This document shows, one piece after another, positions 1 to 10,562 of a stretch of DNA of 64,000 nt (positions within the stretch are counted from its first letter, which is position 1; every line of letters begins with the position of its first letter). The position numbers and the translations under genes were made by a program. Origin of the DNA: Uloborus plumipes (Eukaryota > Arthropoda > Arachnida > Araneae > Uloboridae); the NCBI GenBank assembly GCA_038373865.1, contig JAXGGA010005513.1:1-64000 (forward strand). The letters are read 5' to 3'. The notes below the pieces were generated by a model. It did no database searches, was not told where the DNA came from, and saw only the letters and a list, made by a program, of their open reading frames with translations.

Positions 1-1396
1 ATCATTTAACTTTGTATACCAAATCGTTTTAAATTTGCTCCAGCCGTTGCTTCACAATTGAACTGAGAAAAAACCGTCCCGTAATGTTAAAAATATTTTT
101 GATACTTGGGCATATAATACCTAAACCACGATAGGTACGGCAAAGTTTGTTTTTTTACATCAAAGTATGAACCAACCCAACAATAAAAACGTCGTTGATT
201 TCCTCTCAGATAAAATTTTGAATTTTTTATAAATTATGAAATTAATATTTGAAAAAATGATGATCTGGAACCATATAATATTTTGATGGAGAAACAATCT
301 AGAAGGGGTTTCAAAGGTGAATCCAAAATGGGAGCTCAAAATATCCAATAGTTTTTGAGATATGCTAAAAAAACCATTTTTAGGGACCATATACAACCGT
401 GCAAACTGAAACAATAGCAAGGAATTACTATGCAAAGAAAGAGGAATATGCTAATTCACCAGTAGCGGAACATGCTCAGCGTTTTTATATAGTATTTAGT
501 TTTCAACAGTTATAATATGTTGAAAGCGAAACGGTTAATAAAACTGCTGAGTACATTTTAAAACTGGTAGACAATCCAATTTTTTGTCCATTAGTGAGAA
601 GTCTGCATTCTTGCAACATGTAGCAGTTCAGAAAACGTTTTACGTGGAAACTTGATTTTCATGGAAAACTGTGGTATCTCGGAAGGTTATTTGGAATAAT
701 TTGTGACGATTAGACGTTTTTTAGATTCTGAGCCACGGTTTTAACATTTTTGCCAATCCTAATACAGTAGTTTATATAAATACAAGAGTTCACTTTTAAG
801 TTGCAACCTCTCTCCAGAAGGTGTGTGCTGCATGGGTTAGTGCGTAGCTAAAAGTAAGCATCTATCTTTGTTGAATCAAAAAGATAGAATGTTGCGTTTT
901 TCCCTTGAACTCTACACAGTAGGGTTTTCTCTTCCAAATTTCAAAAAATGTTATAACTTTAACAAAATCCGAGAATTTTTAATTAATTACGAAAAGCAAA
1001 CGGATTATTGCGAGATAGTAGGTAATTTAATCGAAAAAATATGATTTGTCTACTCTTTGTAAATTTCGACCTTGAAAGTAGCATTTTAAATGTGGTGGTG
1101 GTCCCTAAATCTTTGGTCGGTCATAACTTTTGTTCTACTGGTCCTAAAGTGATGCCGCTTGGTACCCAGCGTACTTTTGGCCCCCCGTACCTAATTATGT
1201 AACCAAATGTAGGAATTCCTCTTTGAAAATTCTGACTGAGTTCATTTCACTTTGTATATAGCCCCTTATCAAAATTTTACTCACATAGTTTTAAAGAAGA
1301 CTTTAATCCATGTCAGAAGACACCTTTCTTTTGTTCTTGGCAAGTATAGCAGCCGAATAATTCAGAGTGTTTCGTTTTTTTTTTTTCTATGACTGG
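1..1396 (-). mobile_element. 1.6-kb TA-flanked non-autonomous element, copy A (cut by window start)
   Basis: This is the mirror copy of the element at 3363-4974. Its terminal inverted repeat is read on the minus strand near 1366-1396 (CAGTCATAG, an A-run, then CGAAACACTC) and abuts TA at 1397-1398, with one extra G at the junction. No transposase motif is visible. A 91-codon open frame on the minus strand (160-435) recurs in copies C and D but is broken in copy B and resembles nothing I know, so I do not call it a gene. Confidence 0.85.
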
Positions 1397-1397
1397 T

Positions 1398-1504
1398 ACC
1401 ACAACATTGAAGCGGTGATTCGTCAGAAAGCATAACATTACTGGGGCAATTCCCACGAAAATTGTCAACCTGAGCATCAAAATTTCACTGGTCTCAAAAC
1501 GCAA
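1398..1504 (-). pseudogene. Tc1-like transposase fragment in left palindrome arm
   Basis: Read on the minus strand this is the mirror image of 3255-3362. It carries the degraded stretch around the first catalytic aspartate of Tc1-type transposases (a frameshifted version of the LSDESRF motif) and stops where element A is inserted. It is a duplicate produced by the palindrome, not a separate Tc1 insertion. Confidence 0.7.
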
Positions 1505-1840
1505 ATTAATATATATATTTTAAAAGCTTGAACTATCTATTTTAATATTGTACCACCTTAAATTTTATATTAGAAGCTGTTGTATTGAAAACAGGCCGAA
1601 AGAGATGTCCATCATCTCTCCAGAATTATGTTCGATAATTTAGAGTACAGTAATTAGTGTTTTTTTCCCCACAAAAAAATCTAACTAAACAAAAAAGTTG
1701 GGGTAATTTGTTATACACATTATGAAAATTCTAAATACTTATCTCTACTACTCTATCCCTACTACTTATATTTGTCTTATTTGAAAAAAATATTGTTCTG
1801 GCGTTTCGTTTAGATACAGTTTGAAATTCAGTTTATGAAT

Positions 1841-2036
1841 GTCAGTCAGTTACCATAAAAAATCAACATTTTCCCCTGAGCGTGAAAATTTTTGATGGAA
1901 ACTTACAAAAATTCATACTCTCTGCCTACTTTAAGAGTATTTAAATACTGAATAAACATAAGTTGAAGTTTGCATCAAGAACTTAAAAAATTCAATGGTA
2001 ACTGACTGACAACTTAATGTGGTAACTGACTGACAT
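1841..2036. repeat. GGTAACTGACTGACA motif in direct and inverted copies
   Basis: The 15-mer GGTAACTGACTGACA occurs twice in direct orientation (about 1996 and 2021) and once inverted (about 1842). The mirror set is at about 2764-2960 in the other arm. These lie between the Tc1 fragment and the central gene fragment. Function unknown; they could be a remnant of a transposon terminus. Confidence 0.6.
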
Positions 2037-2140
2037 TTAATTTAATTTCAAAGTAACTACAGCGTAGTTAATTACACACTCCTAAAAATATTCCTCTTGT
2101 TAAACACAAAACAACACAACTCTTGAGTTTTAAGATTGGT

Positions 2141-2390
2141 AAATGCTCTCTTTAGTGAAGAAAATCCAAATGTTAAGATTGGTCTTTCCAAGTTTAGCAA
2201 CCTCCACCCAAATCAAACATTACTAAGAAGAGACATTCCCCATAATGTGTCTTTGCCAAAAACATGAAAATATTCAATTATTTTTGGATGCCTTAAAAGA
2301 AAAAGGGTTGAATGTTACGCCTAAATTAAAAGATTTTATAAAAACTGCAGTCTGTGACGAAGAAAATGAAATATGTATGAACGGAGGTCG
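2141..2390 (+). pseudogene. Fragment of an unfamiliar arthropod-type gene, arm 1
   Basis: An open stretch encodes a Cys/His-containing protein segment: an IPHNVC motif, then C-x2-HEN, a leucine-rich stretch, and a VCDEEN..CM motif ending at the palindrome axis. From memory this pattern (PHxVCxCxxHEN followed by FI..xVCDxxNxxCM) occurs in uncharacterised, often repetitive arthropod proteins that may be transposon-linked. That is recollection, not a search result. Upstream the frame is already broken (stop near 2127), and downstream the axis replaces the rest of the gene with its own reverse complement. The product would therefore be a chimera of sense and antisense. Confidence 0.5.
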
Positions 2391-2402
2391 CGGCAATATT
2401 GC

Positions 2403-2662
2403 CGCCACCTCCGTTCATACATATTTCATTTTCTTCGTCACAGACTGCAGCCTTTATAAAATCTTTTAATTTAGTCGTAACATTCAACCCTTTTTCTTTT
2501 AAGGCATCCAAAAGAAATTGAATATTTTCATGTTTTTGGCAAAGACACACATTATGGGGTATGTCTCTTCTTAGTAATGTTTGATTTGGGCGGAGGCTGC
2601 TAAACTTGGAAAGACCAATCTTAACATTTGGATTTTCTTCACAAAAGAGAGCATTTACCAGT
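2403..2662 (-). pseudogene. Mirror copy of the same gene fragment, arm 2
   Basis: This is the reverse-complement copy of 2141-2390 with a few amino-acid differences (for example LF to FL after ENIQ, and T to A before VCDEEN). Both copies point toward the axis. The open frames spanning the axis (2245-2469 plus, 2326-2550 minus) are palindrome artefacts: their second halves are antisense of the other arm. Confidence 0.5.
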
Positions 2663-3254
2663 CTTAAAACTCAAGACTTGTGTTGTTTTATGTTTGTTTA
2701 ACAAGAGAAATATTTTTAGGAGTGTGTAATTAAGTACGCTGTAGTTATTTTGAAATTAAATTAAATGTCAGTCAGTTACCACATTAAGTTGTCAGTCAGT
2801 TACCATGGAATTTTTTAAGTTCTTGATGCAAACTTCAACTTTTGTTTATTCAGTATTTAAATACTTTTAATGTAGGCAGAGAGTATGAATTTTTGTAAGT
2901 TTCCATCAAAAATTTTCATGCTCAGAGGAAAATGTTGATTTTTTATGGTAACTGACTGACATTCATAAACTGAATTTCAAACTGTATCTAAACCAAACGC
3001 CATAACAATATTTTTTTCAAATAAGACTGTATTAAGAATTTTCATAATGTGTATAACAAATTACCCCAACTTTTTTGTTTAGTTAGATTTTTTTGGAGGA
3101 AAATACACTAATTACTGTACTCTAAATTATCGAACATAATTCTGGAGAGAAGATGGACATCTCTTTCGGCCTGTTTTCAATACAACAGTTTCTAATATAA
3201 AATTTAAGGTGGTACCATATTAAAATAGATAGTTCAAGCTTTTAAAGTATATAT

Positions 3255-3362
3255 ATTAATTTGCGTTTTGCGAACATTGAAATTTTGATGCTCAGGTTGA
3301 CATTTTCGTGGAATTGCCCAGTATGTTATGCTTTCTGACGAATCCCGCTTCAATTTGTGGTA
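3255..3362 (+). pseudogene. Tc1-like transposase, N-terminal side fragment
   Basis: The stretch encodes an LRFAN motif, a frameshifted segment, then YVMLSDESRFNLWY, the block holding the first catalytic Asp of Tc1/mariner DDE transposases. The reading frame is cut exactly at the TAC codon for the final Tyr, where the 1.6-kb elements are inserted (TA at 3361-3362). It resumes at 6600 with the next codons (His-Asp-Gly-Arg). The gene upstream of about 3255 is missing. Confidence 0.85.
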
Positions 3363-4974
3363 CAGTCATAGAAAAAAAAAACGAAACACTCTGAATTATT
3401 CGGCTGCAAAACTTGCCAAGAACAAAACAAAGGGGTCCTCTGACATGGATTAAAGTCTTCTTTAAAACTATGTGAGTAAAATTTTGATAAGGGGCTATAT
3501 ACAAAGTGAAATGAACTCAAAGTCTGAATTTTCAAATGGGAACCCCTACATTTGGTTACATAATTAGGTACGGAGGGCCAAAAGTACGCTGGGTACCAAG
3601 CGGCATCACTTTAGGACCAGTAGAACAAAAGTTATGACCGACCAAAGATTTAGGGACCACCACCACATTTAAAATGCTACTTTCAAGGTCGAAATTTACA
3701 AAGAGTAGACAAATCATATTTTTTCGATTAAATTACCTAAAGCTACTCGCAATAATACGTTTGCTTTTCGTAATTAATTAAAAATTCTCGGATTTTGTTA
3801 AAGTTATAACATTTTTTGAAATTTGGAAGAGAAAACCCTACTGTGTAGAGTTCAAGGGAAAAACGCAACATTCTATCTTTTTGATTCAACAAAGATAGAT
3901 GCATACTTTTAGCTACGCACTAACCCATGCAGCACACACCTTCTGGAGAGAGGTTACAACTTAAAAGTGACCTCTTGTATTTATATAAACTACTGTATTA
4001 GGATTGGCAAAAATGTTAAAACCGTGGCTCAGAATTTAAAAAAACGTCTAATCGTTACAAATTATTCCAAATAACCTTCCGAGATACCACAGTTTTCCAT
4101 GAAAATCAAGTTTCCACGTAAAATGTTTTTTGAATTGCTACATGTTGCAAGAATGCAGACTTTTCACTAATGGACAAAAAATTGGATTGTCAACCAGTTT
4201 TAAAATATACTCAGCAGTTTTATTAACCGTTTTGCTTTCAACATATTATAACTGTTGAAAACTAAATACTATATAAAAACGCTGAGCATGTTCTGCAACT
4301 GGTGGATTAGCATATTCCTCTTTCTTTGCACAGAAATTCCCTGCTATTGTTTCAGTTTGCACAGTTGTATATGGTCCCTAAAAATGGTTCTTTTAGCATA
4401 TCTCAAAAACTACTGGATATTTTGAGCTCCCATTTTGGATTCACCTTTGAAATCCTCTTCTAGAGCATTGTTTCTCCATCAAAATATTATATGGTTCCAG
4501 ATCATCATTTTTTCAAATATTAATTTCATAATTCATAAAAAATTCAAAATTTTATCTGAGAAAAAGTCAATGACTTTTTTGTTGTTGGGTTGGTTCATAC
4601 TTTGATATAAAAAAATAAACTTAGCCGTACCTATCGTGGTTTAGTTATTATACGCCCAAGTATCGAAAATATTTTTAACATTACGGGACGGTTTTTTCTC
4701 AGTTCAATTGTAAAGCAACGGCTGGAGCAAATTTAAAACGATTTGGTATACAACGTTAAATGATGTTGCTGATCACAAATATGCGATAAAAAAAGGGTGT
4801 TTTTATAGAAAATTTTAAAGTTGATGCCAATTTTTATATGAAGACGACCCCTTAACAACAACTGATAGAAATGTATAGAACACATTATTCCTGAAAAAAT
4901 AACATATTACAAATGTCTCTAGTGTTAATAGTCTTCGAATACGAGCGAGTGTTTCGTTTTTTTTTCTATGAATG
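3363..4974 (+). mobile_element. 1.6-kb TA-flanked non-autonomous element, copy B
   Basis: The 1612-bp element starts CAGTCATAG, an A-run, CGAAACACTC and ends with the inverse (GAGTGTTTCG, T-run, CTATGA, then ATG for the usual CTG). It is flanked by TA at 3361-3362 and 4975-4976. TA target duplication and a CAGT end point to the IS630-Tc1-mariner superfamily. No DDE motif or long frame is visible, so it is non-autonomous. It is the palindrome partner of copy A. Confidence 0.9.
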
Positions 4975-4976
4975 TA

Positions 4977-6599
4977 CAGTCATAGAAAAAAAAAACGAAA
5001 CACTCTGAATTATTCGGCTGCTATACTTGCCAAGAACAAAAGAAAGGTGTCTTCTGACATGGATTAAAGTCTTCTTTAAAACTATGTGAGTAAAATTTTG
5101 ATAAGGGGCTATATACAAAGTGAAATGAACTCAAAGTCTGAATTTTCAAATGGGAACCCCTACATTTAGTTACATAATTAGGTGCGGAGGGCCAAAAGTA
5201 CGCTGGGTACCAAGCGGCATCACTTTAGGACCAGTAGAACAAAAGTTATGATCGACCAAAGATTTAGGGACCACCACCACATTTAAAGGGCTACTTTCAA
5301 GGTCGAAATTTACAAAGAGTAGACAAATCATATTTTTTCGATTAAATTACCTAAAGCTACTCGCAATAATACGTTTGTAAATAATACTTTTCGTAATTAA
5401 TTAAAAATTCTCGGGTTTTGTTAAAGTTATAATATTGTTTTGAAATTTGGAAGAGAAAACCCTACTGTGTAGAGTTCAAGGGAAAAACACAACATTCAAT
5501 CTTTTTAATTAAACAAAGATGGATGCATATTTTTAGCTACGCACTAACCGTTGCAGCACACACCTTTTGAAGAGGGTTACAACTTAAAAGTAACCTCTTG
5601 TATTTATATAAACTACTGTATTAGGATTGGCAAAAATGTTAAAACCGTGGCTCAGAATTTAAAAAAACGTCTAATCTTTACAAATTATTCCAAATAACCT
5701 TCCGAGACACCAGTTTTCCATGAAAATTAAGTGTCCACGTAAAAAGTTTTCTGAATTGCTACATGTTGCATGAATGCAGACTTCTGACTAATGGACAAAA
5801 AAAAAATATGATTGTCTACCAGTTTTAAAATATACTCAGCAGTTTTATTAGCGTTTCGCTTTCAACATATTATAACTGTTGAAAACTAAATATTATATAA
5901 AAACGCTGAGCATGTTCTGTAACTGGTGGATAAGCATATTCCTCTTTTTTTGCATAGAAATTCCCTGTAATTGTTTCAGTTTGCATAGTTGTATATGGTC
6001 CCTAAAAATGGTTCCTTTAGCATATCTCAAAAACTACTGGATATTTTGAGCTCCCATTTTGGATTCTCCTTTGAAACAACTTCTAGATTGTTTCTCCATC
6101 AAAATATTATATGGTTCCAGATCATCATTTTTTCAAACATTAATTTCAAAATTCATAAAAAATTCAAAATTTTATCTGAGAGGAAGTCAATGACGTTTTT
6201 AGTGTTGGGTTGGTTCATACTTTGATATAAAAAAACAAACTTTGCCGTGCCTATCGTGGTTTAGGTATTATATGCCCAAGTATCAAAAATATTTTTAACA
6301 TTACGGGACCGTTTTTTCTCAGTTCAATTGTGAAGCAACGGCTGGAGCAAATTTAAAACGATTTGGTATACAAAGTTAAATGGTGTTGCTGATCACAAAT
6401 ATGCTATAAAAAAGGGGGGTTTTCATAGAAAATTTTAAAGTTGATGCCGATTTTTATATGAAGACGATCCCTTAACAACAATTTACCAATAGAAATTTAT
6501 AGAACACATTATTCCTGAAAAAATAACATATTACACGTGTCTCTAGTGTTAATAGTCTTCGAATACGAGCGAGTGTTTCGTTTTTTTTTTCTATGACTG
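4977..6599 (+). mobile_element. 1.6-kb TA-flanked non-autonomous element, copy C, tandem to B
   Basis: This 1623-bp copy lies directly after copy B in the same orientation, sharing a single TA (4975-4976). Its far end is CTATGACTG followed by TA at 6600-6601. By eye it is closer to copy D (25 kb) than to B in several small features (for example the missing segment near its AATTGC..ATGTTGCATGAATG region). Tandem sharing of one TA fits either insertion of one copy at the end of another or unequal exchange. Confidence 0.9.
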
Positions 6600-6628
6600 T
6601 ACCATGATGGCCGTTCTCGCGCCCGACG
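6600..6628 (+). pseudogene. Tc1-like transposase, short middle segment
   Basis: Twenty-nine bases of the Tc1 transposase frame (Tyr-His-Asp-Gly-Arg-Ser-Arg-Ala-Arg) lie between element C and the hAT insertion. They connect the fragment at 3255-3362 with the one at 9680-10221, proving all three are one gene. Confidence 0.85.
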
Positions 6629-6766
6629 TAGCGGCGGATCAAGTGAAGTGGGGGCCCCAAGCGGTAAAAGTTTTGGGGGCCCCCTCCACACCACTCGAAA
6701 AAAGGGGGAGAAAAAATCCCCCCCCCCCCCCGAGAAAAAAAAACCAATACAGTTTACCAATATTTT

Positions 6767-9170
6767 TTATTTACATACCTCATATAAATTTTCGTCTAGC
6801 TTTAATTGCAGCGAAATCATTATGTTTTCCGTGTTGACGCGGTTCAACAGTTCCTGTTCAATTTTCAGTAAGGCTAAGTTGTTAAGCTTCTCTTCTCCCA
6901 TTTTACTACGTAAATAATTTTTTACTCTTTTTAAAACAGAAAACGATCTTTCACCTGATGCATTTGACATAGGTATTGTCAAAAATATTTTCAAAAGTGT
7001 CTCCATGTTCGGAAATGTGTACGACATCCCTCTAGCAGCTTGATAAGTATTATGACATGAGAGACTTAAATTATCTGAATTTTCAGATGTTCTTTTGAAT
7101 GAGTCCTCATTTTCTTTCAGAAACATAACAAAATGATCAAATTCATCTTCTAAAGTGCAAGCATCAATGCCATTGCTATGCTTGTTCTTTAAACGTTTAA
7201 GTGATTCTTTCTTTTTTCTAGTGATGTGTTTCGCTCAAAGAAGATTTGAAATGGTTAAAGCACAACATCATATTTTTTAGCTCTTAGTGATAGCTGTGCT
7301 TTTGTACTGTCACATATGACTAGAAAAGAATTCACTTTGAAATGGTTTCTTTTAGAAAACTCATGACCTTCCGTTTTGTTTTCATCGAAAAAAAAAATTT
7401 CTTTTTCGACTTCTGCAAGTTGGTGCTGGTTCATCTTCCTCGTCAAACGTTAACCCTGAGATCTCAGTTGCTTCTTTTTCAATTTTTTTGAATTCGTTTC
7501 GCTAATTTGCAATAAAATTTTCAAGGGATTTTAGTAAATTGGCCCCTTTTAAGAGTTCGCACTCTATTGACTGCAATGATTTTCTTACAGTATTTATTCT
7601 TTGCAGAATGGTGTTCCAAATCACAGTCAATAGGGCGGTTTCATACTTTTCCATCGTCTTCAAAAGTGCTGTTGCTTCAAGTATTGTCACTTTTTTTTTT
7701 CTTTTTTATCATTACAAATTTTTTGTAGAGCCTCCTTTATGTATGGGAACCCAAGTTTGATAGCCAATACCGCACCTGCTCTTGCTGACCACCATGTGTC
7801 ACAGATTCTTTTTACAAAAACTGAGTGTCGTTCTTTGCACATTTCTAATTTGGATGTTAAGATGCTCCATCGATAAGTTGATGAAATGTGAATAGCTTCT
7901 GCAGAAATATAAAATATTTAACTACAGAACTACAACTTTTTGCAGCAAAATATCCCATTAAGACTAAGGAATGGCTCGTACAAGGAATGAAAACTGCACT
8001 TGGGCTGTGTTCCTTAATGCGTGCTTGTAAGCCTGAATATTCTTCCGACATATTTGAGGCATTGTCGAATGACTGCCCTCGGCAGTTTTTGATGTCCAAA
8101 CCTATTTTTTAAAAATATTTAAAACCTCTTGCTCCAAGTACGAAGATTATGTTTAATTATGGGAATGAATCCTAAAAATCTTTCCTCTGTATTTCCAGAA
8201 GCTAAAACGTACCGTATCACAAATGCTAGTTGATCCACGTGACAAATATCTGGAGTGGAATCAACCATGATGCTGCAGTAAGTAGCAGATTTAATTTCTT
8301 CAATTATTTCCGCTCTTATTTTATCAGCAATCAGGCCAACAAATTCATCGCAAATATTATGTGACAGCTAATTAATGTTTCCTCTTCCTTGATTTGCATA
8401 TTTTGAAGATGTAATCTCAAAAACTCGTCATATTCACTTAGATATTCTAAACAGGTTAAATAGTTTCCTTTTCTGTTGGAATCTTTGCCTTCATCGTGAA
8501 AGGATGCTAAACGCTAATCCTAAACGACTCAAGAATTTAATGGGTGATACTATTCTTTTCCATACCTCTCGCCAATAATTTTCTTCTCTCTCTTTTTCTT
8601 TCAATAACTGAGTATCGATTCGATTGGTTATCATCGATCTCTTACCAAGGGTACACGTAGCTGACATGTGTTCCTTTGAAACTTTATGGTCCGACAAAAT
8701 AACTGTGATTGACCTCCAGTTTTGCAAGCCAGTAATTAATTTAGTTTTAGAATGAGAAAAAAGTTTGCTAGGGTAACAATAAACACATTTGCTTGTTTCT
8801 GAAAATGCATGCCAAGTCCTCTTTTTCATGGTTCCATTCGATTTCTTTCTGTAAAAATGATCATTAGAAAGTCCTCTGTAATAAACCTCATCCCTGTCTT
8901 TATACAAGGATTTTAAATTATCTATACTCCCTATATTTTTAGGTTTGTGTTTAAGAATATGGTCAATAACAGCATCTGAAAGAATTTTCGGCCATAAAGC
9001 TATATCCTAATTTCTTCGATATCTACATTTACTAGTTTATCTGAATTATCTCTGTCAACTGTGTCTTCAGCTTCACATTGCATTTCGTTAGCTGTACTTT
9101 CAACCTCTTGATGTTCATCTTCGTTCTCCTTTTCCTTTTCTGCCGTTATATGCCTGCATGGTTATAACAC
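6767..9170 (-). pseudogene. hAT transposase of the ZMYM1-like / TTF-finger type, decayed
   Basis: Read on the minus strand, the blocks are in family order: an acidic N-terminal stretch (about 9000-9170); a TTF-type zinc finger with CVYCYPSKLFS and SKEHMSA (8491-8907); a VDSTPDI..VDQ block (about 8237-8270); CRGQSFDNASNMS..GLQARI and CTSHSL (7857-8099); a DTWWSARA block (about 7735-7815); and the C-terminal dimerisation domain with PMSNASGERSFSVLKRVK and LNNLALLKIE (6767-7126). Such proteins cut and paste hAT DNA; animal genomes hold many annotated as zinc finger MYM-type protein 1-like. Stops and frameshifts separate the blocks (for example near 9009, 8100, 7690-7710 and 7450), so it is not functional. 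Confidence 0.92.
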
Positions 9171-9179
9171 GGGTGAAGC

Positions 9180-9660
9180 AAATTTGGGGGCACCTTAACC
9201 GGATCATATTGGACTATATTTTATTAGACTGGTAACGGCTGTAAAAGAAAAAAAAACAAACGGTAGTTTAGTAGGTTGGTAAAAGCTATAGCCATCGTAT
9301 TGGAGCTTTAGAATCCAGTCGAACTTTGGGGCCCTATAGCATAATATCGTAATTTAAAACAACGGTAAACGAAATTGGGGGCCCCTTAGCCGCTCCACAT
9401 AGGCCTATTGATATAAATTCCAGTCGAGAGTAAGTCATCGTCTTTTAAAATATTTATAAAACAAATTTGGAGCCCCCAGAGCGGGGCCCCTAGGTTGGAT
9501 CTTATTAGCCTATTGGTATCTATTAGTCGCCGGGTGCAAAAAAGCTCGTGCGTTTAGCTACAGGTTGCAGTTATATATAAAACCAGTGCATTCGAATTTT
9601 AGATTCTAGGAGAATTTATGGGCCCCATGGCGCATCACGGGTCGACGAGGCCCCACGCGT
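9180..9660. repeat. Subterminal GGGGCCCC-type repeats of the hAT element
   Basis: Four to five loosely spaced units each contain a G-run/C-run core (near 9193, 9330, 9390, 9470-9490 and 9620). The other end of the element has two (6650-6656 and 6676-6683). They may be transposase-binding or structural subterminal repeats. Confidence 0.6.
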
Positions 9661-9679
9661 ACCGTTAGACCCGCCTCTG

Positions 9680-10221
9680 GTCCGACGCTATGCCGGTGAA
9701 TGCCACCTTCCAGAGTGCATTATCGAACGTCACAGTGGACGAACACCTGAAGTTATGGTCTGGGGTGCCATATCATATCACGGACGATCTTAATTGCTAC
9801 GAATTGTGGGTAACCTGAACAGCAACCGGTATATCAGTGAAGTTCTACACCCCCAAGCTGTTCCCTTCCTTTAAGGCTTGCCTGGCGCTTTATTTCAGCA
9901 GGATAATGTCCGCCCTCATGTCGCTAGGGCTTTTTCGTCCTTCCTTGCATCGCAACAGGTACAGCTTCTTCCCTGGCTAGCGTATATGTCGGGGGATATG
10001 TCCCCCCGGATATGTCGCCGATTGAATATGTCTGGGATATCGTTGGTCGGCGTATTGTCCGTGATCCTCATCTTGTTGCTTCTACAGACGAACTTTGGGT
10101 ACGCATACAAATAGTATGGAATGCTCTTGATCAGGCATACATTAAAAATTTGTTTTATTCCATGCCACGTCGCGTAGCAGCACTTATTGCAGCGGCGCGT
10201 GGTGGCTACACAAAATACTAA
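9680..10221 (+). pseudogene. Tc1-like transposase, C-terminal half, DD34E type
   Basis: Starting inside the 8-bp hAT duplication, the frame encodes RRYAGE, VMVWGAISYHGRS, FQQDNVRPHVA (second catalytic Asp near 9900) and MSPIEYVWD (catalytic Glu near 10020). It ends in a natural TAA at 10219-10221. The spacing of the second D and E fits DD34E once a small local insertion near 9990-10010 is allowed for. Two in-frame TAA codons (near 9790 and 9873) and that local frame disruption show decay. Together with 3255-3362 and 6600-6628 this makes about the last two-thirds of a Tc1-like transposase. Confidence 0.92.
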
Positions 10222-10562
10222 ATTCAATATTTTTTTTAATTGTTTGTTGGCTTTCTAAGTTTAATCATTTATTTGTACCACTATCACTCAGCTGTGTATT
10301 AAATTTCATTCAATTATGACGATTCCTTCATGGTGTTGCACTTTTCATAAACACGAGTTTATATTAGCTACAGTAAAAAAAAAAATAAATAAAGATAGAT
10401 TCACTTTCTTTTTTTTTACCATTTAATATTTTCGAAACTTCCAATTGTTGAACTTTTGGGATTTCATTATACTATTTGCAATTTTTGAAAGAATGGTAAC
10501 GTTTATTTTTTTCTTTTTCCTCTAATAACGTATTTACTTTATCTAATTTTCGTATGATTTAG
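10222..10562. other. Tc1 3' flank, AT-rich
   Basis: This should contain the Tc1 3' untranslated part and its terminal repeat. I cannot fix the end because the 5' end of the element is missing. Nothing else is seen. Confidence 0.4.

Larger units (their letters stand above)
1..4790. repeat. Giant near-spacerless palindrome, arms about 2.4 kb
   Basis: The left arm (1-2397) reads as the reverse complement of the right arm (2398 to about 4790), with scattered substitutions and small indels. The axis lies in the self-complementary core CGGCAATATTGCCG at 2391-2404. The symmetry continues outward through an unfamiliar gene fragment, a Tc1 transposase fragment and a 1.6-kb transposon. The left arm runs off the window, so its full length is unknown. 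Because transposon junctions sit at mirror positions in both arms, the structure arose by inverted duplication of already nested DNA (or by an assembly fold-back), not by independent insertions. The mismatches between arms argue against a simple fold-back of one read. Confidence 0.9.
6629..9679 (-). mobile_element. hAT element, 3.05 kb, with 8-bp target duplication
   Basis: The ends are related inverted repeats, TAGCGGCGGATC at 6629 and (reverse complement of the right end) CAGAGGCGGGTC at 9679. They are flanked by GCCCGACG (6621-6628) and GTCCGACG (9680-9687), a 7-of-8 match to an 8-bp target duplication. Such ends and duplication length are typical of hAT. The duplication falls inside a Tc1 transposase codon run (Ala/Val-Arg-Arg), so the insertion site is exact. 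The interior carries a decayed transposase on the minus strand and subterminal GGGGGCCCC-bearing repeats. Confidence 0.9.

Noticed and set aside
2245..2550. Overlapping 74-codon frames on both strands across the palindrome axis
   Set aside because: Half of each frame is the antisense of the other arm; they exist only because of the palindrome. Only the part before the axis is gene-derived.
5989..6225. 78-99-codon frame conserved in 1.6-kb element copies A, C and D
   Set aside because: No recognisable domain, no consistent start, and broken in copy B. Conservation is explained by recent shared ancestry of the copies.
6604..6917. Overlapping plus-strand frames at 6604-6837 and 6648-6917
   Set aside because: They run antisense through the hAT end and transposase C-terminus and include a poly-C tract. 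Shadows of the hAT element.
10012..10227. Minus-strand 103-codon frame at 9916-10227
   Set aside because: Antisense of the Tc1 transposase C-terminal half, whose plus-strand motifs are unmistakable.
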